DNA of 64,000 nucleotides from GCA-2737725 sp033763995 (GTDB lineage: Bacteria; Pseudomonadota; Alphaproteobacteria; Rhodospirillales; Rhodospirillaceae), in assembly GCA_033763995.1 (NCBI GenBank), contig JANRJL010000032.1, positions 62,001-126,000 of the forward strand. Direction: 5' to 3'. Under the pieces are notes generated by a model. The model ran no database searches. It worked only from the letters and a program-made list of their open reading frames with translations, and was not told where the DNA came from. The position numbers and the translations under genes are program-made. This document shows, piece by piece, positions 9,572 to 17,148 of the stretch. The stretch's first letter is position 1. Every line of letters begins with the position of its first letter.

Positions 9572-9965
9572 CGAGATTTTCCATCGGCACATCAAGGGCG
9601 AGTGCAATCGACTTGAGAGCCGTTGCGCTCCCTCCCTTGGCACCGGTCTCGATTTCCGACAAATATGCCGTCGAAATGCCTGCGGTCTTCGCCAAACTGC
9701 GCTGCGTCAATTCGCGGTGCTCGCGGTACACGCGGACAGGATTCTCGCCGGCCAGAATACGGTCAAGGACGCAGGTTGGGAAAGTTGGCTCGCCGCGGCT
9801 CTGCGCGATCTCGAGCAAGTCTTGAAGGTCGACGACTTTTTGGCGAAGTTGATCCGCGGTCAACTTGTCCAGCAAATTCAAGCCACGCGCTGCGCGCGGT
9901 TTTTTCGCACTCGGTGACGCTGTCCGGTGTGATGGTGTTTTGCGGTGTGTCGCCGAGCGTGCCAT
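9564..9965 (-). CDS. XRE-type HTH antitoxin (HigA-like)
   Basis: A 133-residue DNA-binding protein with a C-terminal Cro/C1-type helix-turn-helix (about residues 82-130: YREHRELTQRSLAKTAGIS then TAYLSEIETGAKGGS). A basic Ser/Lys/Arg/Pro-rich leader and a helical region (TADQLRQKVVDLQDLLEIA) precede it. It follows a RelE-fold toxin gene by 27 bases on the same strand, the toxin-first order seen in HigBA-type systems, and would neutralise the toxin and repress the operon. The last 8 bases overlap the convergent anmK 3' end. The HTH is clear; the exact antitoxin family name is uncertain. Confidence 0.85.
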   Translation of the reverse strand: MARSATHRKTPSHRTASPSAKKPRAARGLNLLDKLTADQLRQKVVDLQDLLEIAQSRGEPTFPTCVLDRILAGENPVRVYREHRELTQRSLAKTAGISTAYLSEIETGAKGGSATALKSIALALDVPMENLVN

Positions 9966-9992
9966 AAAATCAAGCCTTAGAGTTGCCAGATC

Positions 9993-10268
9993 CTAATCAT
10001 AAGTATCTTCGCTCCGCCGGACGACTCGCGCAACGACCCAAGTCTCACCTTGACGGTCCATGAGCGCGCGAAGATGACCCACGCGCAATCGTGCCTCATG
10101 GCGCGAGGCGGTGAGATATTTGAAATTCGTTCCGCCGCGCTGCGGAAAATTCACCGGATTGGCCGCGTACCTGAGCGCCTCGGTCTTCAACCGATCCACG
10201 GCCGCGCGATCGAGTTTGGCGAGTTCCGCCATGTCGCGTATCGCTCGCGCCGACCATAACAGGATCAT
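9993..10268 (-). CDS. RelE/ParE-superfamily toxin (HigB-like)
   Basis: A 91-residue protein of the size and pattern of RelE/HigB mRNA interferases: an N-terminal helix (SARAIRDMAELAKLDRAAVD), a central KYLTASRHEARLRVGHLRAL core with conserved basic residues, and a C-terminal strand ending VARVVRRSEDTYD. These toxins cleave mRNA on the ribosome. It is the first gene of a two-gene operon with the HTH antitoxin. The start at 10268 coincides with the transcription start predicted from the promoter just upstream, so the mRNA may lack a leader. Confidence 0.85.
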   Translation of the reverse strand: MILLWSARAIRDMAELAKLDRAAVDRLKTEALRYAANPVNFPQRGGTNFKYLTASRHEARLRVGHLRALMDRQGETWVVARVVRRSEDTYD

Positions 10269-10273
10269 GCGCC

Positions 10274-10302
10274 ATGTTCGCCAATGGCGAACTATTTGTC
10301 AA
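10274..10302 (-). promoter_or_regulatory. HigBA-like promoter with operator in the spacer
   Basis: On the minus strand a consensus -35 TTGACA (10297-10302) is followed by a 17-base spacer and a -10-position hexamer GAACAT (10274-10279). The near-perfect palindrome GTTCGCCAATGGCGAAC (10276-10292, 8-base arms around one base) covers the spacer and -10. Predicted transcription start is the A of the toxin ATG at 10268. Bound antitoxin would block RNA polymerase directly. Confidence 0.65.
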
Positions 10303-10322
10303 GATTCGGCTGTTATGGCGCT

Positions 10323-11000
10323 TCAGCCCGCCGCTTTCTTCTTGTGCGTGGCGGCATGGCCGCCGGCGCGGCGCATGTCGACGTAGCTGCCGGCCGCGTC
10401 CACCAACTCGTCCATGTGGTCCTTGAAGAAGTGGTTGGCGCCCTTGATGAGGGTGTAGTCGATGGTGATGTTCTTCTGCATCTTGAGCTTGTTGACGAAC
10501 TTCTCCACCGACGGCTCGGGCACCACGTCGTCCTGGGTGCCCTGAATGATCACGCCCGAGGACGGGCAGGGGGCCAGGAAGGTGAAGTCGTACATGTTGG
10601 CGGGCGGGGCGACCGAGATGAAGCCCTCCACCTCTGGCCGGCGCATCAGCAACTGCATGCCGATCCACGCGCCGAAGGAAAAACCCGCCACCCAGCAGGC
10701 CGGGGCGTTGGGATTGACCGACTGCAGCCAGTCCAGGGCCGAGGCGGCGTCGGACAATTCGCCCTGGCCGTTGTCGAATTCGCCCTGGCTGCGGCCCACG
10801 CCACGGAAGTTGAACCGCAGCACCGAAAAGTTGCGGTTCACGAAGGTGTGATAGAGGTTGTAAACCACCTTATTGTTCATCGTTCCGCCATGCTGCGGAT
10901 GGGGGTGCAGGATGATGGCGATGGGCGAGCGCGGCGTGGCGCTGTGGTGGTAACGGCCCTCCAAACGCCCTTCCGGGCCCGTGAAGATGACTTCAGGCAT
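10323..11000 (-). CDS. Alpha/beta hydrolase of the COG2945 type
   Basis: A 225-residue cytoplasmic alpha/beta-hydrolase. It shows the family's N-terminal LHPHPQHGGTMNNKV segment (oxyanion-hole side), RFNFRGVGRSQG, the nucleophile elbow GFSFGA (Ser about residue 119), a likely catalytic Asp in the GTQDDVV segment and a His in GANHFF. A Lys-rich tail ends the protein. I recall this gene beside Rrf2 regulators and Fe-S assembly genes in other alphaproteobacteria, which is also its place here: it is divergent from the Rrf2 gene with a strong palindrome between them. Substrate is unknown. Confidence 0.88.
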   Translation of the reverse strand: MPEVIFTGPEGRLEGRYHHSATPRSPIAIILHPHPQHGGTMNNKVVYNLYHTFVNRNFSVLRFNFRGVGRSQGEFDNGQGELSDAASALDWLQSVNPNAPACWVAGFSFGAWIGMQLLMRRPEVEGFISVAPPANMYDFTFLAPCPSSGVIIQGTQDDVVPEPSVEKFVNKLKMQKNITIDYTLIKGANHFFKDHMDELVDAAGSYVDMRRAGGHAATHKKKAAG

Positions 11001-11044
11001 CGGTTTTCCCGTCTTTTCGACTGATTTTCATTTTGTTCGCCGTG

Positions 11045-11073
11045 GGGGTGCCTATTTAGGGAATAGGCGCCCC
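11045..11073. promoter_or_regulatory. Perfect 12-bp-arm palindrome between hydrolase and Rrf2 genes
   Basis: Arms GGGGTGCCTATT and AATAGGCGCCCC (one T-G wobble) surround a 5-base loop TAGGG. No T-run follows on either strand, so it is not a typical intrinsic terminator. It lies 44 bases from the hydrolase start and about 180 bases from the Rrf2 start, a plausible operator or RNA hairpin of the divergent promoter region. Confidence 0.5.
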
Positions 11074-11254
11074 GACTGCAAACCTATTCTGACCCTGGTT
11101 GATGCCGGGAGGGCCAGAAAATTCGCGGAAAACCGAGGAATCGTCGAAACTCTTGACCCAGGATGATCCGTTGGCCGCGGTGCGCCGTACCAAGTTGCAA
11201 GTGGCCCATCAGATTTTCGGCGACCCACAAATCAATCGAATCAAGGAGTTAGAA

Positions 11255-11698
11255 GTGCGCAATTCGTCCCGAGCCCGATACGCCGTGGCAGCCCTGGTGG
11301 ATCTGGCCCAAAGTCAATCCCGCCGTCCGGTGGCCTTGGCCGATATTGCGCAACGCCAGGCGGTTTCGGTCTCCTATCTGGAGCAGGTGTTCGCGCTGCT
11401 GCGCATCAACGGCTTCGTGAAAAGCGTGCGCGGGCCCGGCGGCGGCTACCTGCTCTCGCGCACTCCAAACGAGATTCGCGTCTCCGACGTGTTCACCTCT
11501 TTTGCCGCCTCCCAGGCCGCGGCTGACGGGGATCGGGACAACGACGACGTCGCGCGCGGCAATACGCCGACGGCGAAGCTGTGGGACGCGCTCGACGCCG
11601 AGACCATGCGGTTCCTGTCCAACGTGACCATCCGCGACGTCGTGGACGGCACGATTGTCGGCAGCAGGCCAGTTCGGCACGCTCAAGCAGCCGAATAA
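11255..11698 (+). CDS. Rrf2/IscR-family transcription regulator lacking cysteines
   Basis: A 147-residue winged-helix regulator. The GTG at 11255 is chosen because AAGGAG lies 6 bases upstream and the product then starts VRNSSRARYAVAALVDLA, matching the usual IscR N-terminus; the frame upstream is open but unlike protein. The recognition region LADIAQRQAVSVSYLEQVF and wing VRGPGGGYLL are clear. IscR normally binds a [2Fe-2S] cluster through three cysteines around residues 92-104; this protein has no cysteine at all, and the segment instead reads AAADGDRDNDDVARGN. It precedes a cysteine desulfurase and a ferredoxin gene, so it probably controls Fe-S or sulfur metabolism, but cannot use the standard cluster ligands. 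Confidence 0.88.
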   Translation: MRNSSRARYAVAALVDLAQSQSRRPVALADIAQRQAVSVSYLEQVFALLRINGFVKSVRGPGGGYLLSRTPNEIRVSDVFTSFAASQAAADGDRDNDDVARGNTPTAKLWDALDAETMRFLSNVTIRDVVDGTIVGSRPVRHAQAAE

Positions 11699-11752
11699 TT
11701 CGCGGCAAAAATCCGCGCCGGAAATCGGCTTCCGCTCTATAATCGGGTCGTC

Positions 11753-12895
11753 ATGACCCGTTCGACGCCCATCTACCTCGACTACAACGCCACCACGCCC
11801 GTCTCGGCCGAGGCCAAGGCCGCCATGACGGCCGCCATGGACGTGGCCGGCAATCCCTCGTCGATCCATCGCATGGGCCGGGCGGCCCGCGCGCTGATCG
11901 AGGACGCCCGCGAGGCCGTGGCCGCCCTGGTGAAGGCCAAGCCCGCCGACGTGATTTTCACATCCGGCGGCACCGAGGCCAACGCGCTGGCGCTCAAGGG
12001 CCTCGCGCGCGCCATGGGCTGCGTCGGCACCGTGTGCTCGACGGTGGAGCACCCCTCTGTGCTGGCCAACATGTCCGACCTCGACAGTTTCATCGCCGTC
12101 GATACGCATGGAATCGTCGACCTCGGCGCCCTGGAGACGCGGCTGAAAAAATCCTCCGGCAAGCTCTTGGTGTCGGTGATGTTCGCCAACAACGAAACCG
12201 GCGTGCTGCAACCCATCGCCGAGGTTGTGCGCCTGACGCACGGGGCCGGCGGACTGGTGCATTGCGACGCCATTCAGGCGGCGGGCAAGACGGCCCTCGA
12301 CATGGCGGCGCTGGGCGTGGATGCGCTCTCGCTGTCGGCGCACAAGTTCGGCGGGCCCAAGGGTGTGGGTGCGCTGGTGTTGCGTTCTGGAATGTCGGTG
12401 TCGCCCCTGTTCGAGGGCGGTGGCCAGGAAAAAACGCGCCGCTCGGGCACCGAGAACGTCATCGGCATCGCGGGATTTGGCGCCGCCGCGCGCGACGCTG
12501 GCGCGTGGCTCGCCGCCATGCCGCGCATCGAGAAATTGCGCGACGGTTTGGAAGCGCGGCTCGTTCAATCGGCACCCAGCGTCGTGGTGCATGGCCGTGC
12601 CGTTCCGCGTCTCGCCAACACCAGCTGCCTCTCGGCGTCCGGTGTCGCCAGCCAAACCCAGGTCATGCAACTGGACCTGGCCGGGCTGTGCGTGTCCACG
12701 GGCTCGGCCTGTTCCTCGGGCAAGGTCACGTTGTCGCACGTGCTCAAGGCCATGGGCGTGGCCGACGAGCTGACCGCTTCGGCGATCCGCGTCAGCCTGG
12801 GCCCGGACACCACCGAAGCCGATGTGAACGCGTTTCTTGACGCCTACGGCCCGATTGCGCAGAAGAGCGCGGGCAACCTGGCCGCTGCGCAGTAA
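11753..12895 (+). CDS. iscS: Cysteine desulfurase, IscS/NifS type
   Basis: PLP enzyme that removes sulfur from L-cysteine as an enzyme-bound persulfide for Fe-S clusters and tRNA thiolation. The 380-residue protein shows YLDYNATTPVS at the N-terminus, His100 in STVEHPSV, the PLP lysine K198 in SLSAHKFGGPKG, RRSGTENV, and the catalytic Cys320 in STGSACSSGKV. It starts 54 bases after the Rrf2 gene and is followed 15 bases later by ferredoxin; mnmA, a classic sulfur acceptor partner, lies about 2 kb downstream. No iscU, iscA or hscAB is present here, so scaffold proteins must be elsewhere. The symbol iscS is by function and context; NifS-like naming would be equally fair. Confidence 0.93.
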   Translation: MTRSTPIYLDYNATTPVSAEAKAAMTAAMDVAGNPSSIHRMGRAARALIEDAREAVAALVKAKPADVIFTSGGTEANALALKGLARAMGCVGTVCSTVEHPSVLANMSDLDSFIAVDTHGIVDLGALETRLKKSSGKLLVSVMFANNETGVLQPIAEVVRLTHGAGGLVHCDAIQAAGKTALDMAALGVDALSLSAHKFGGPKGVGALVLRSGMSVSPLFEGGGQEKTRRSGTENVIGIAGFGAAARDAGAWLAAMPRIEKLRDGLEARLVQSAPSVVVHGRAVPRLANTSCLSASGVASQTQVMQLDLAGLCVSTGSACSSGKVTLSHVLKAMGVADELTASAIRVSLGPDTTEADVNAFLDAYGPIAQKSAGNLAAAQ

Positions 12896-12910
12896 GCTAT
12901 CGGACCCGTC

Positions 12911-13249
12911 ATGTCGGAAACCGTGAACATCGTTTTTGTGGAACGCAATGGCGCGCGCCGCGAGGCCGCCGCCAAGGCGGGCATCAGCCTGATGCAGGCG
13001 GCCAAGAGCATCGGGATCGACATGGAAGGGGCCTGCGAGGGCTGCATGGCGTGTTCCACCTGCCATGTCATCGTCGACCCTGGCTGGTACGCCAAACTGG
13101 CCGCGCCCAAGGAAGCCGAGGCCGACATGCTCGACCTCACCTATGGTGTGACGCGCCATTCGCGCTTGGCCTGCCAGGTCACGTTAACCCCGGCACTTGA
13201 GGGCTTGGTGGTGCGCCTGCCCGCGACGACCAGGAACATGATGGATTGA
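12911..13249 (+). CDS. fdx: [2Fe-2S] ferredoxin, adrenodoxin type
   Basis: A 112-residue electron carrier with the adrenodoxin/Isc-ferredoxin cluster motif C-x5-C-x2-C and a distant fourth ligand: C42, C48, C51 and C88 (segments EGACEGCMACSTCHVIV and RLACQV). An additional cysteine, C45, lies inside the loop. Isc-type ferredoxins deliver electrons for Fe-S cluster assembly. It sits 15 bases after the cysteine desulfurase gene, so the two are almost surely co-transcribed. The following gene is convergent and begins 8 bases beyond this stop. Confidence 0.95.
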   Translation: MSETVNIVFVERNGARREAAAKAGISLMQAAKSIGIDMEGACEGCMACSTCHVIVDPGWYAKLAAPKEAEADMLDLTYGVTRHSRLACQVTLTPALEGLVVRLPATTRNMMD

Positions 13250-13257
13250 TAATATTT

Positions 13258-14742
13258 TCAGTCAAACCGTTTGACTCTTCTTGCAATAGGCTCTGTCATT
13301 TTAGGATCGAAACGTACGGCACCGATCAATGTGCGCTGATTGTGAAGTGAGCGCTTTTGTTCGGATAGTCCGCGCAAAAGCACTTTCTCGATCTTAGGTC
13401 GCTTTAGTTGGCTCCTCAGTTTCCAATAACCAGGTTCGCCAAAGCGACTCATGATTGTGCCAAGAGTCAACTCACTTGCGAACTTGGCGAAGCCAACATC
13501 CGGCAACGGCATGCCTGCCAATGCGCCAACGGCCGCGAATCCTATACTTGCCAACCACGAACGTTGTTCCGCGGTTCTCGGCGCTGCGAAATGAACAGCT
13601 AAAGCATTCGCGTATGCTTTCGCTGCCATTTCTGCGTCTTTGCGAGCGACCTTGCCGGAGACAAAAGCATTGGCCTCGGCAAGAAACAGCCCTTTGGCTT
13701 TGCCAATAGGAGTGTCCGTTCTCACAAGCGCTCGTATCAGTTCCGGTTCGAGCTGGATCGCAAAGTGTGGAAGGTCGAGCAGCGGAATTGTCTGGTCCGC
13801 TGGCAAACTATTGGTTTCCACCGCAAGTAGGTCATTGAAGGCGCGAGCGAAACGAGTCTCGGAGGTAACGCTGAATCTCAGCGATGAGTTCCTGAAATGA
13901 TAATCGAGATTGATCCCGAAGTTGATGTGATAGATTTCGTTGGCCAGGCCCATGAGATCTGACGTGAAACATCGTCCGCCAGCCTCGCTTATTTGCCTTG
14001 TATCATTCACAACTTCATATTGTGTCTTTTCAAAGAAGTCGCGTGCTGCTGTCGTCGGTTCCTTGTTCAGTTTGTTAATGACTTTGTCAAAAACCTTCTC
14101 AACGCCATACACATAATTTGTTCTGAAGCCGAGTTTTTCGATCGTTTGCCCAGCCGGTTCTTCGGCAACTCGTTCCAACAGAATTCGGAAACCATCTCCC
14201 ATATCTACGGGCGGCCAACCGTAGTAGTGTTTATTCTTGGCTAGTTCGGAACCAAGTTTAACGAGTGTTCGTCTTAACGGTCGCCATTTGCTTTTGTCCG
14301 CGACCAATAGCTCATAACTCTTAATCTTCTTGGCCATCTGGACGGGCATGTCATGATATTGCTCAATGTCGCTCATGCGCGTGAGGATTCTGATAAATCC
14401 TTCACGAATAAGTGCGAGAATGATGCTGTTCTCGCCCTTCAAGAGATCACGTCGCGCTTCAGGGTGATTAATCAGATATCCGTCATTGATCAGAAGCGCA
14501 TTTCCAAAAAAAGCGTGGTCCAAGATCGTGTTGATCAGAAAGTTCTTGCGTTTAACGTTGGTTCCCGGCCATGGAAACCTAAGCACGACATCATCAATTG
14601 TACCCAAGTAAACCAGGCCGTTACTGTCTATTGTCATTTGCGCGCTGCGGCTGAGTTGACGGATTGGGTAGGTATCTTCATCAATCTGACTCGATTTAAC
14701 AATAATGCCTGGTTTTGAGGTACCCTTCTCGGGATCAGCCAT
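13258..14742 (-). CDS. Hypothetical protein, AT-rich orphan
   Basis: I do not recognise this 494-residue protein. It has no obvious signal peptide or catalytic motif; a weakly hydrophobic stretch around residues 395-425 (SWLASIGFAAVGALAGMPLP) may be buried or membrane-associated. The rest is mixed alpha/beta with many charged residues and a basic C-terminus (IARRVKRFD). Its DNA is clearly richer in A/T than the flanking isc and mnmA genes, indicating recent acquisition. It is transcribed opposite to both neighbours and separates the desulfurase/ferredoxin pair from mnmA. Possible roles include a defence or mobile-element cargo gene, but nothing in the sequence proves this. Confidence 0.75.
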   Translation of the reverse strand: MADPEKGTSKPGIIVKSSQIDEDTYPIRQLSRSAQMTIDSNGLVYLGTIDDVVLRFPWPGTNVKRKNFLINTILDHAFFGNALLINDGYLINHPEARRDLLKGENSIILALIREGFIRILTRMSDIEQYHDMPVQMAKKIKSYELLVADKSKWRPLRRTLVKLGSELAKNKHYYGWPPVDMGDGFRILLERVAEEPAGQTIEKLGFRTNYVYGVEKVFDKVINKLNKEPTTAARDFFEKTQYEVVNDTRQISEAGGRCFTSDLMGLANEIYHINFGINLDYHFRNSSLRFSVTSETRFARAFNDLLAVETNSLPADQTIPLLDLPHFAIQLEPELIRALVRTDTPIGKAKGLFLAEANAFVSGKVARKDAEMAAKAYANALAVHFAAPRTAEQRSWLASIGFAAVGALAGMPLPDVGFAKFASELTLGTIMSRFGEPGYWKLRSQLKRPKIEKVLLRGLSEQKRSLHNQRTLIGAVRFDPKMTEPIARRVKRFD

Positions 14743-14866
14743 TCAAGAGTCGGCAAATAGTTCTTTCGCCGAGCTATTGTAGCCTTGGCTTGACTGAAGC
14801 GGTTCCTTGCCCCAGATACCGGCTTTGCTGCGGCCCCCGAAGACCACGCCCTCAAAGACCAAGACG

Positions 14867-16069
14867 ATGCCCGATCTCAACTCCCTCGGTTTGCCCAAGG
14901 CCCCGCGCCAGACGCGGGTGGTGGTGGCCATGTCGGGCGGCGTCGACAGCTCGGTCACCGCGGCCCTTCTGGCCCAGCAAGGCTACGACGTGGTGGGGCT
15001 GACCATGCAGCTTTACGACCATGGCGCTGCCACGGCCAAGGCCAAGTCGTGCTGCGCGGGCCAGGACATTTACGACGCCCGCCGCGTCGCCGACCGCATC
15101 GGCATCGCGCACTACGTGCTCGACTACGAAGCCACCTTCAAGGCCGACGTCATCGACAAGTTCGCGGACTCTTATTTGCACGGCGAAACGCCCATACCCT
15201 GCGTGATGTGCAATCAAACCGTGAAGTTCCGCGATCTGCTGAAGGCGGCGAAAGATGTCGGCGGCGATTGCCTCGCCACCGGCCATTACGTGCGCCGCGT
15301 CGACGGACCGGCGGGGCCCGAGTTGCATCGCGCCACCGATCCCGACCGCGACCAAAGCTATTTCCTGTTCGCCACCACCAAGGCGCAGCTCGACTACGTG
15401 CGCTTTCCCCTGGGCGGGCTCATGAAGCCCGAGGCGCGCGAACTTGCCCGCAAGTTGGGCGTGCCCGTGGCCGACAAACCCGACAGCCAGGACATCTGCT
15501 TCGTGCCCACGGGCAGCTACACCGACGTGGTGAAGAAGCTGCGCCCGGAGGCGGCCCAGACGGGCGAGATCGTGCACGTGGACGGGCGGATGCTGGGCCG
15601 TCATGACGGCATCGTCAATTACACCGTCGGCCAGCGGCGCGGGCTCGGCATCGGCGGCGAGGCGGAGCCGCTGTACGTCGTGCGCATCGACCCGGCCACC
15701 GCGCGCGTCGTGGTCGGCGCCAAGGCCGATTTGCTGCGCGATGCCTTCAACCTGCACGGCGTCAACTGGCTGGGCGAGGGCGCCGGCATTCCCGAAGTGG
15801 GTGTCACCGCGCGCGTGAAGCTGCGCAACACGCAAGCCCCCGTCGCCGCCACCGTGCTGCCGGGCCCGATGGTAGATGGTGCGTCCGGCACGGCCCACGT
15901 GGTGCTCGACCAGCCCGAGGCGGCCGTGACGCCGGGCCAGGCCTGCGTGTTTTATGACGGCGAGCGCATGCTGGGCGGCGGCTGGATCGCGCGCGAGGAC
16001 GCCAAGGCCTTCGTGCCGCACAACATGCGCCGCGCCCCGGCTGCCGCGCGCGCCGCCGCGGCCGGCTGA
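14867..16069 (+). CDS. mnmA: tRNA-specific 2-thiouridylase
   Basis: MnmA adenylates and thiolates U34 of tRNA-Lys, -Glu and -Gln using sulfur relayed from a cysteine desulfurase. The 400-residue product from ATG 14867 shows the PP-loop SGGVDSS (residues 23-29), the catalytic cysteine in PCVMCNQTVKF (C115), SQDICF with the second catalytic cysteine (C211), and the GQRRGLGIGG segment of the C-terminal half. The frame is open 20 codons upstream, but ATG 14867 gives a normal N-terminus. A C-terminal Ala/Arg-rich tail follows the domain. Its proximity to the cysteine desulfurase is functionally sensible, interrupted by the orphan gene. Confidence 0.96.
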   Translation: MPDLNSLGLPKAPRQTRVVVAMSGGVDSSVTAALLAQQGYDVVGLTMQLYDHGAATAKAKSCCAGQDIYDARRVADRIGIAHYVLDYEATFKADVIDKFADSYLHGETPIPCVMCNQTVKFRDLLKAAKDVGGDCLATGHYVRRVDGPAGPELHRATDPDRDQSYFLFATTKAQLDYVRFPLGGLMKPEARELARKLGVPVADKPDSQDICFVPTGSYTDVVKKLRPEAAQTGEIVHVDGRMLGRHDGIVNYTVGQRRGLGIGGEAEPLYVVRIDPATARVVVGAKADLLRDAFNLHGVNWLGEGAGIPEVGVTARVKLRNTQAPVAATVLPGPMVDGASGTAHVVLDQPEAAVTPGQACVFYDGERMLGGGWIAREDAKAFVPHNMRRAPAAARAAAAG

Positions 16070-16121
16070 GACCCTTGATTTGGGCCGCTTTTCGCGCGCT
16101 GCCGTCTCGTCCTTCTGCCGT

Positions 16122-16150
16122 TTGACTTTGGCCCCTCCGGCTCGTAAATA
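16122..16150 (+). promoter_or_regulatory. Promoter of tRNA-Met
   Basis: TTGACT (16122-16127), a 17-base spacer, then TAAATA (16145-16150) form a sigma70-like promoter. The predicted start near 16157 would give a primary transcript with about 45 bases ahead of the tRNA. Confidence 0.65.
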
Positions 16151-16203
16151 AACCGCCTTCCGCAGCCTCGGCGATATCCCGGCGCGCGGAAAATGTGTGG
16201 TAC

Positions 16204-16278
16204 GGCGCGGTAGCTCAGGGGTAGAGCAGCGGGGTCATAATCCGTAGGTCGGGGGTTCAAATCCCTCCCGCGCTACCA
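16204..16278 (+). tRNA. tRNA-Met (CAT), elongator type
   Basis: A complete 75-base cloverleaf with encoded CCA. The acceptor stem GGCGCGG pairs with CCGCGCT (G1-U72 wobble), the D stem is GCTC/GAGC, the anticodon loop GTCATAA carries CAT, and the T arm has GGGGG/CCCTC around TTCAAAT. The discriminator base is A. The G1 start and paired 1-72 exclude initiator tRNA, which normally has an unpaired C1-A72. A lysidine-modified tRNA-Ile2 also has CAT, but this sequence resembles alphaproteobacterial elongator tRNA-Met. The D loop is two bases shorter than usual. Confidence 0.95.
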
Positions 16279-16354
16279 ATCGAACGGTCGGGCTTTTCTA
16301 GACGGCCCAGCAAACACAAACCTATACCCTGCAATCGCAAGAAGCCTCGCGCCC

Positions 16355-17143
16355 CTATGGCGCCGGCGTCGGTTTGCCGGCGCGCTCGATCTCGGCCAGG
16401 GCTTCCAGCGTCGCCGCCACAACCAATTTGTGTTGCGCCGACTGGTCAATCTCCGGCGCCCAGTCTTCTTTGTAGCCGCCGCCGCTGAACGCGCCGAAGT
16501 TCATGTGAATGCCGCCGGGAATGGGCACCCAGCGGCTGCCCGGCGGGAACAGATGACGCTGGCGCGCGAACGTTTCGGGTGGCGCGCCGTCAAGTTTCGC
16601 GCGGTGAATCTGCCACACCGGCTTTTGCCAGTCGGCGAGGCTCGCGAAGGTGGGCGGGAATGAATCCCAGATGATCACGCCGTCGAGCGCGTCGCGGTGC
16701 GCGTTGGCAAAGATCGCCGCCGCGGTGCCGCCGACCGAATGCCCGATGATCGCCCAATGCTTCATGTCGGCGTTGGCGGCCAGCACGCCGGCGGCGCGGT
16801 CGGTGCTGAGGATGGCCAGCTCGAAGGGCATGGGCACCGCGATGACGCGATAGCCCGCCGCGGCGACCGACCTCAACGTCGGGGCATAGCCGCGAATATC
16901 GGTGAAGGCCCCCGGATAAAAGATGACACCAAGGCGTTCTGGGCCGCGCAGGGGCCGAAACGTCAGGTACTCGCCAAACTCGACCTTCACCTCGTCATCG
17001 GGCGTCGCCGCGGCGATCGCGAGAGGCGAGGCGTCGGCATGGCGCGCATATTTTTGCTGCCACAGTGCCGCGAACGTGAGCGCCACCAGCGTGACGACGA
17101 CGGTGGCCGTCCACCTCAAGGCGCGCAATGCTTTGAAGCGCAT
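16355..17143 (-). CDS. Membrane-anchored or secreted alpha/beta hydrolase
   Basis: A 262-residue alpha/beta-hydrolase from the ATG at 17143 (MRFKALRALRW), which lies 5 bases after the upstream gene's stop. An N-terminal hydrophobic stretch (TATVVVTLVALTFAAL, residues about 11-27) indicates a signal anchor. The fold shows GVIFYPGAFTDIRGYAP (oxyanion region), the nucleophile elbow GHSVGG (Ser about 130), and a late His in PGGIHMNFG. It is the last gene of a minus-strand run with an NmrA-like protein, a secreted protein and an amidase. Substrate is unknown; the family includes esterases and dienelactone-hydrolase-like enzymes. Confidence 0.82.
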   Translation of the reverse strand: MRFKALRALRWTATVVVTLVALTFAALWQQKYARHADASPLAIAAATPDDEVKVEFGEYLTFRPLRGPERLGVIFYPGAFTDIRGYAPTLRSVAAAGYRVIAVPMPFELAILSTDRAAGVLAANADMKHWAIIGHSVGGTAAAIFANAHRDALDGVIIWDSFPPTFASLADWQKPVWQIHRAKLDGAPPETFARQRHLFPPGSRWVPIPGGIHMNFGAFSGGGYKEDWAPEIDQSAQHKLVVAATLEALAEIERAGKPTPAP

Positions 17144-17148
17144 GGTTT

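Noticed and set aside
16204..16278. tRNA-Ile2 with lysidine at a CAT anticodon, or initiator tRNA
   Set aside because: The sequence resembles alphaproteobacterial elongator tRNA-Met, and the paired G1-U72 end is unlike initiator tRNA.
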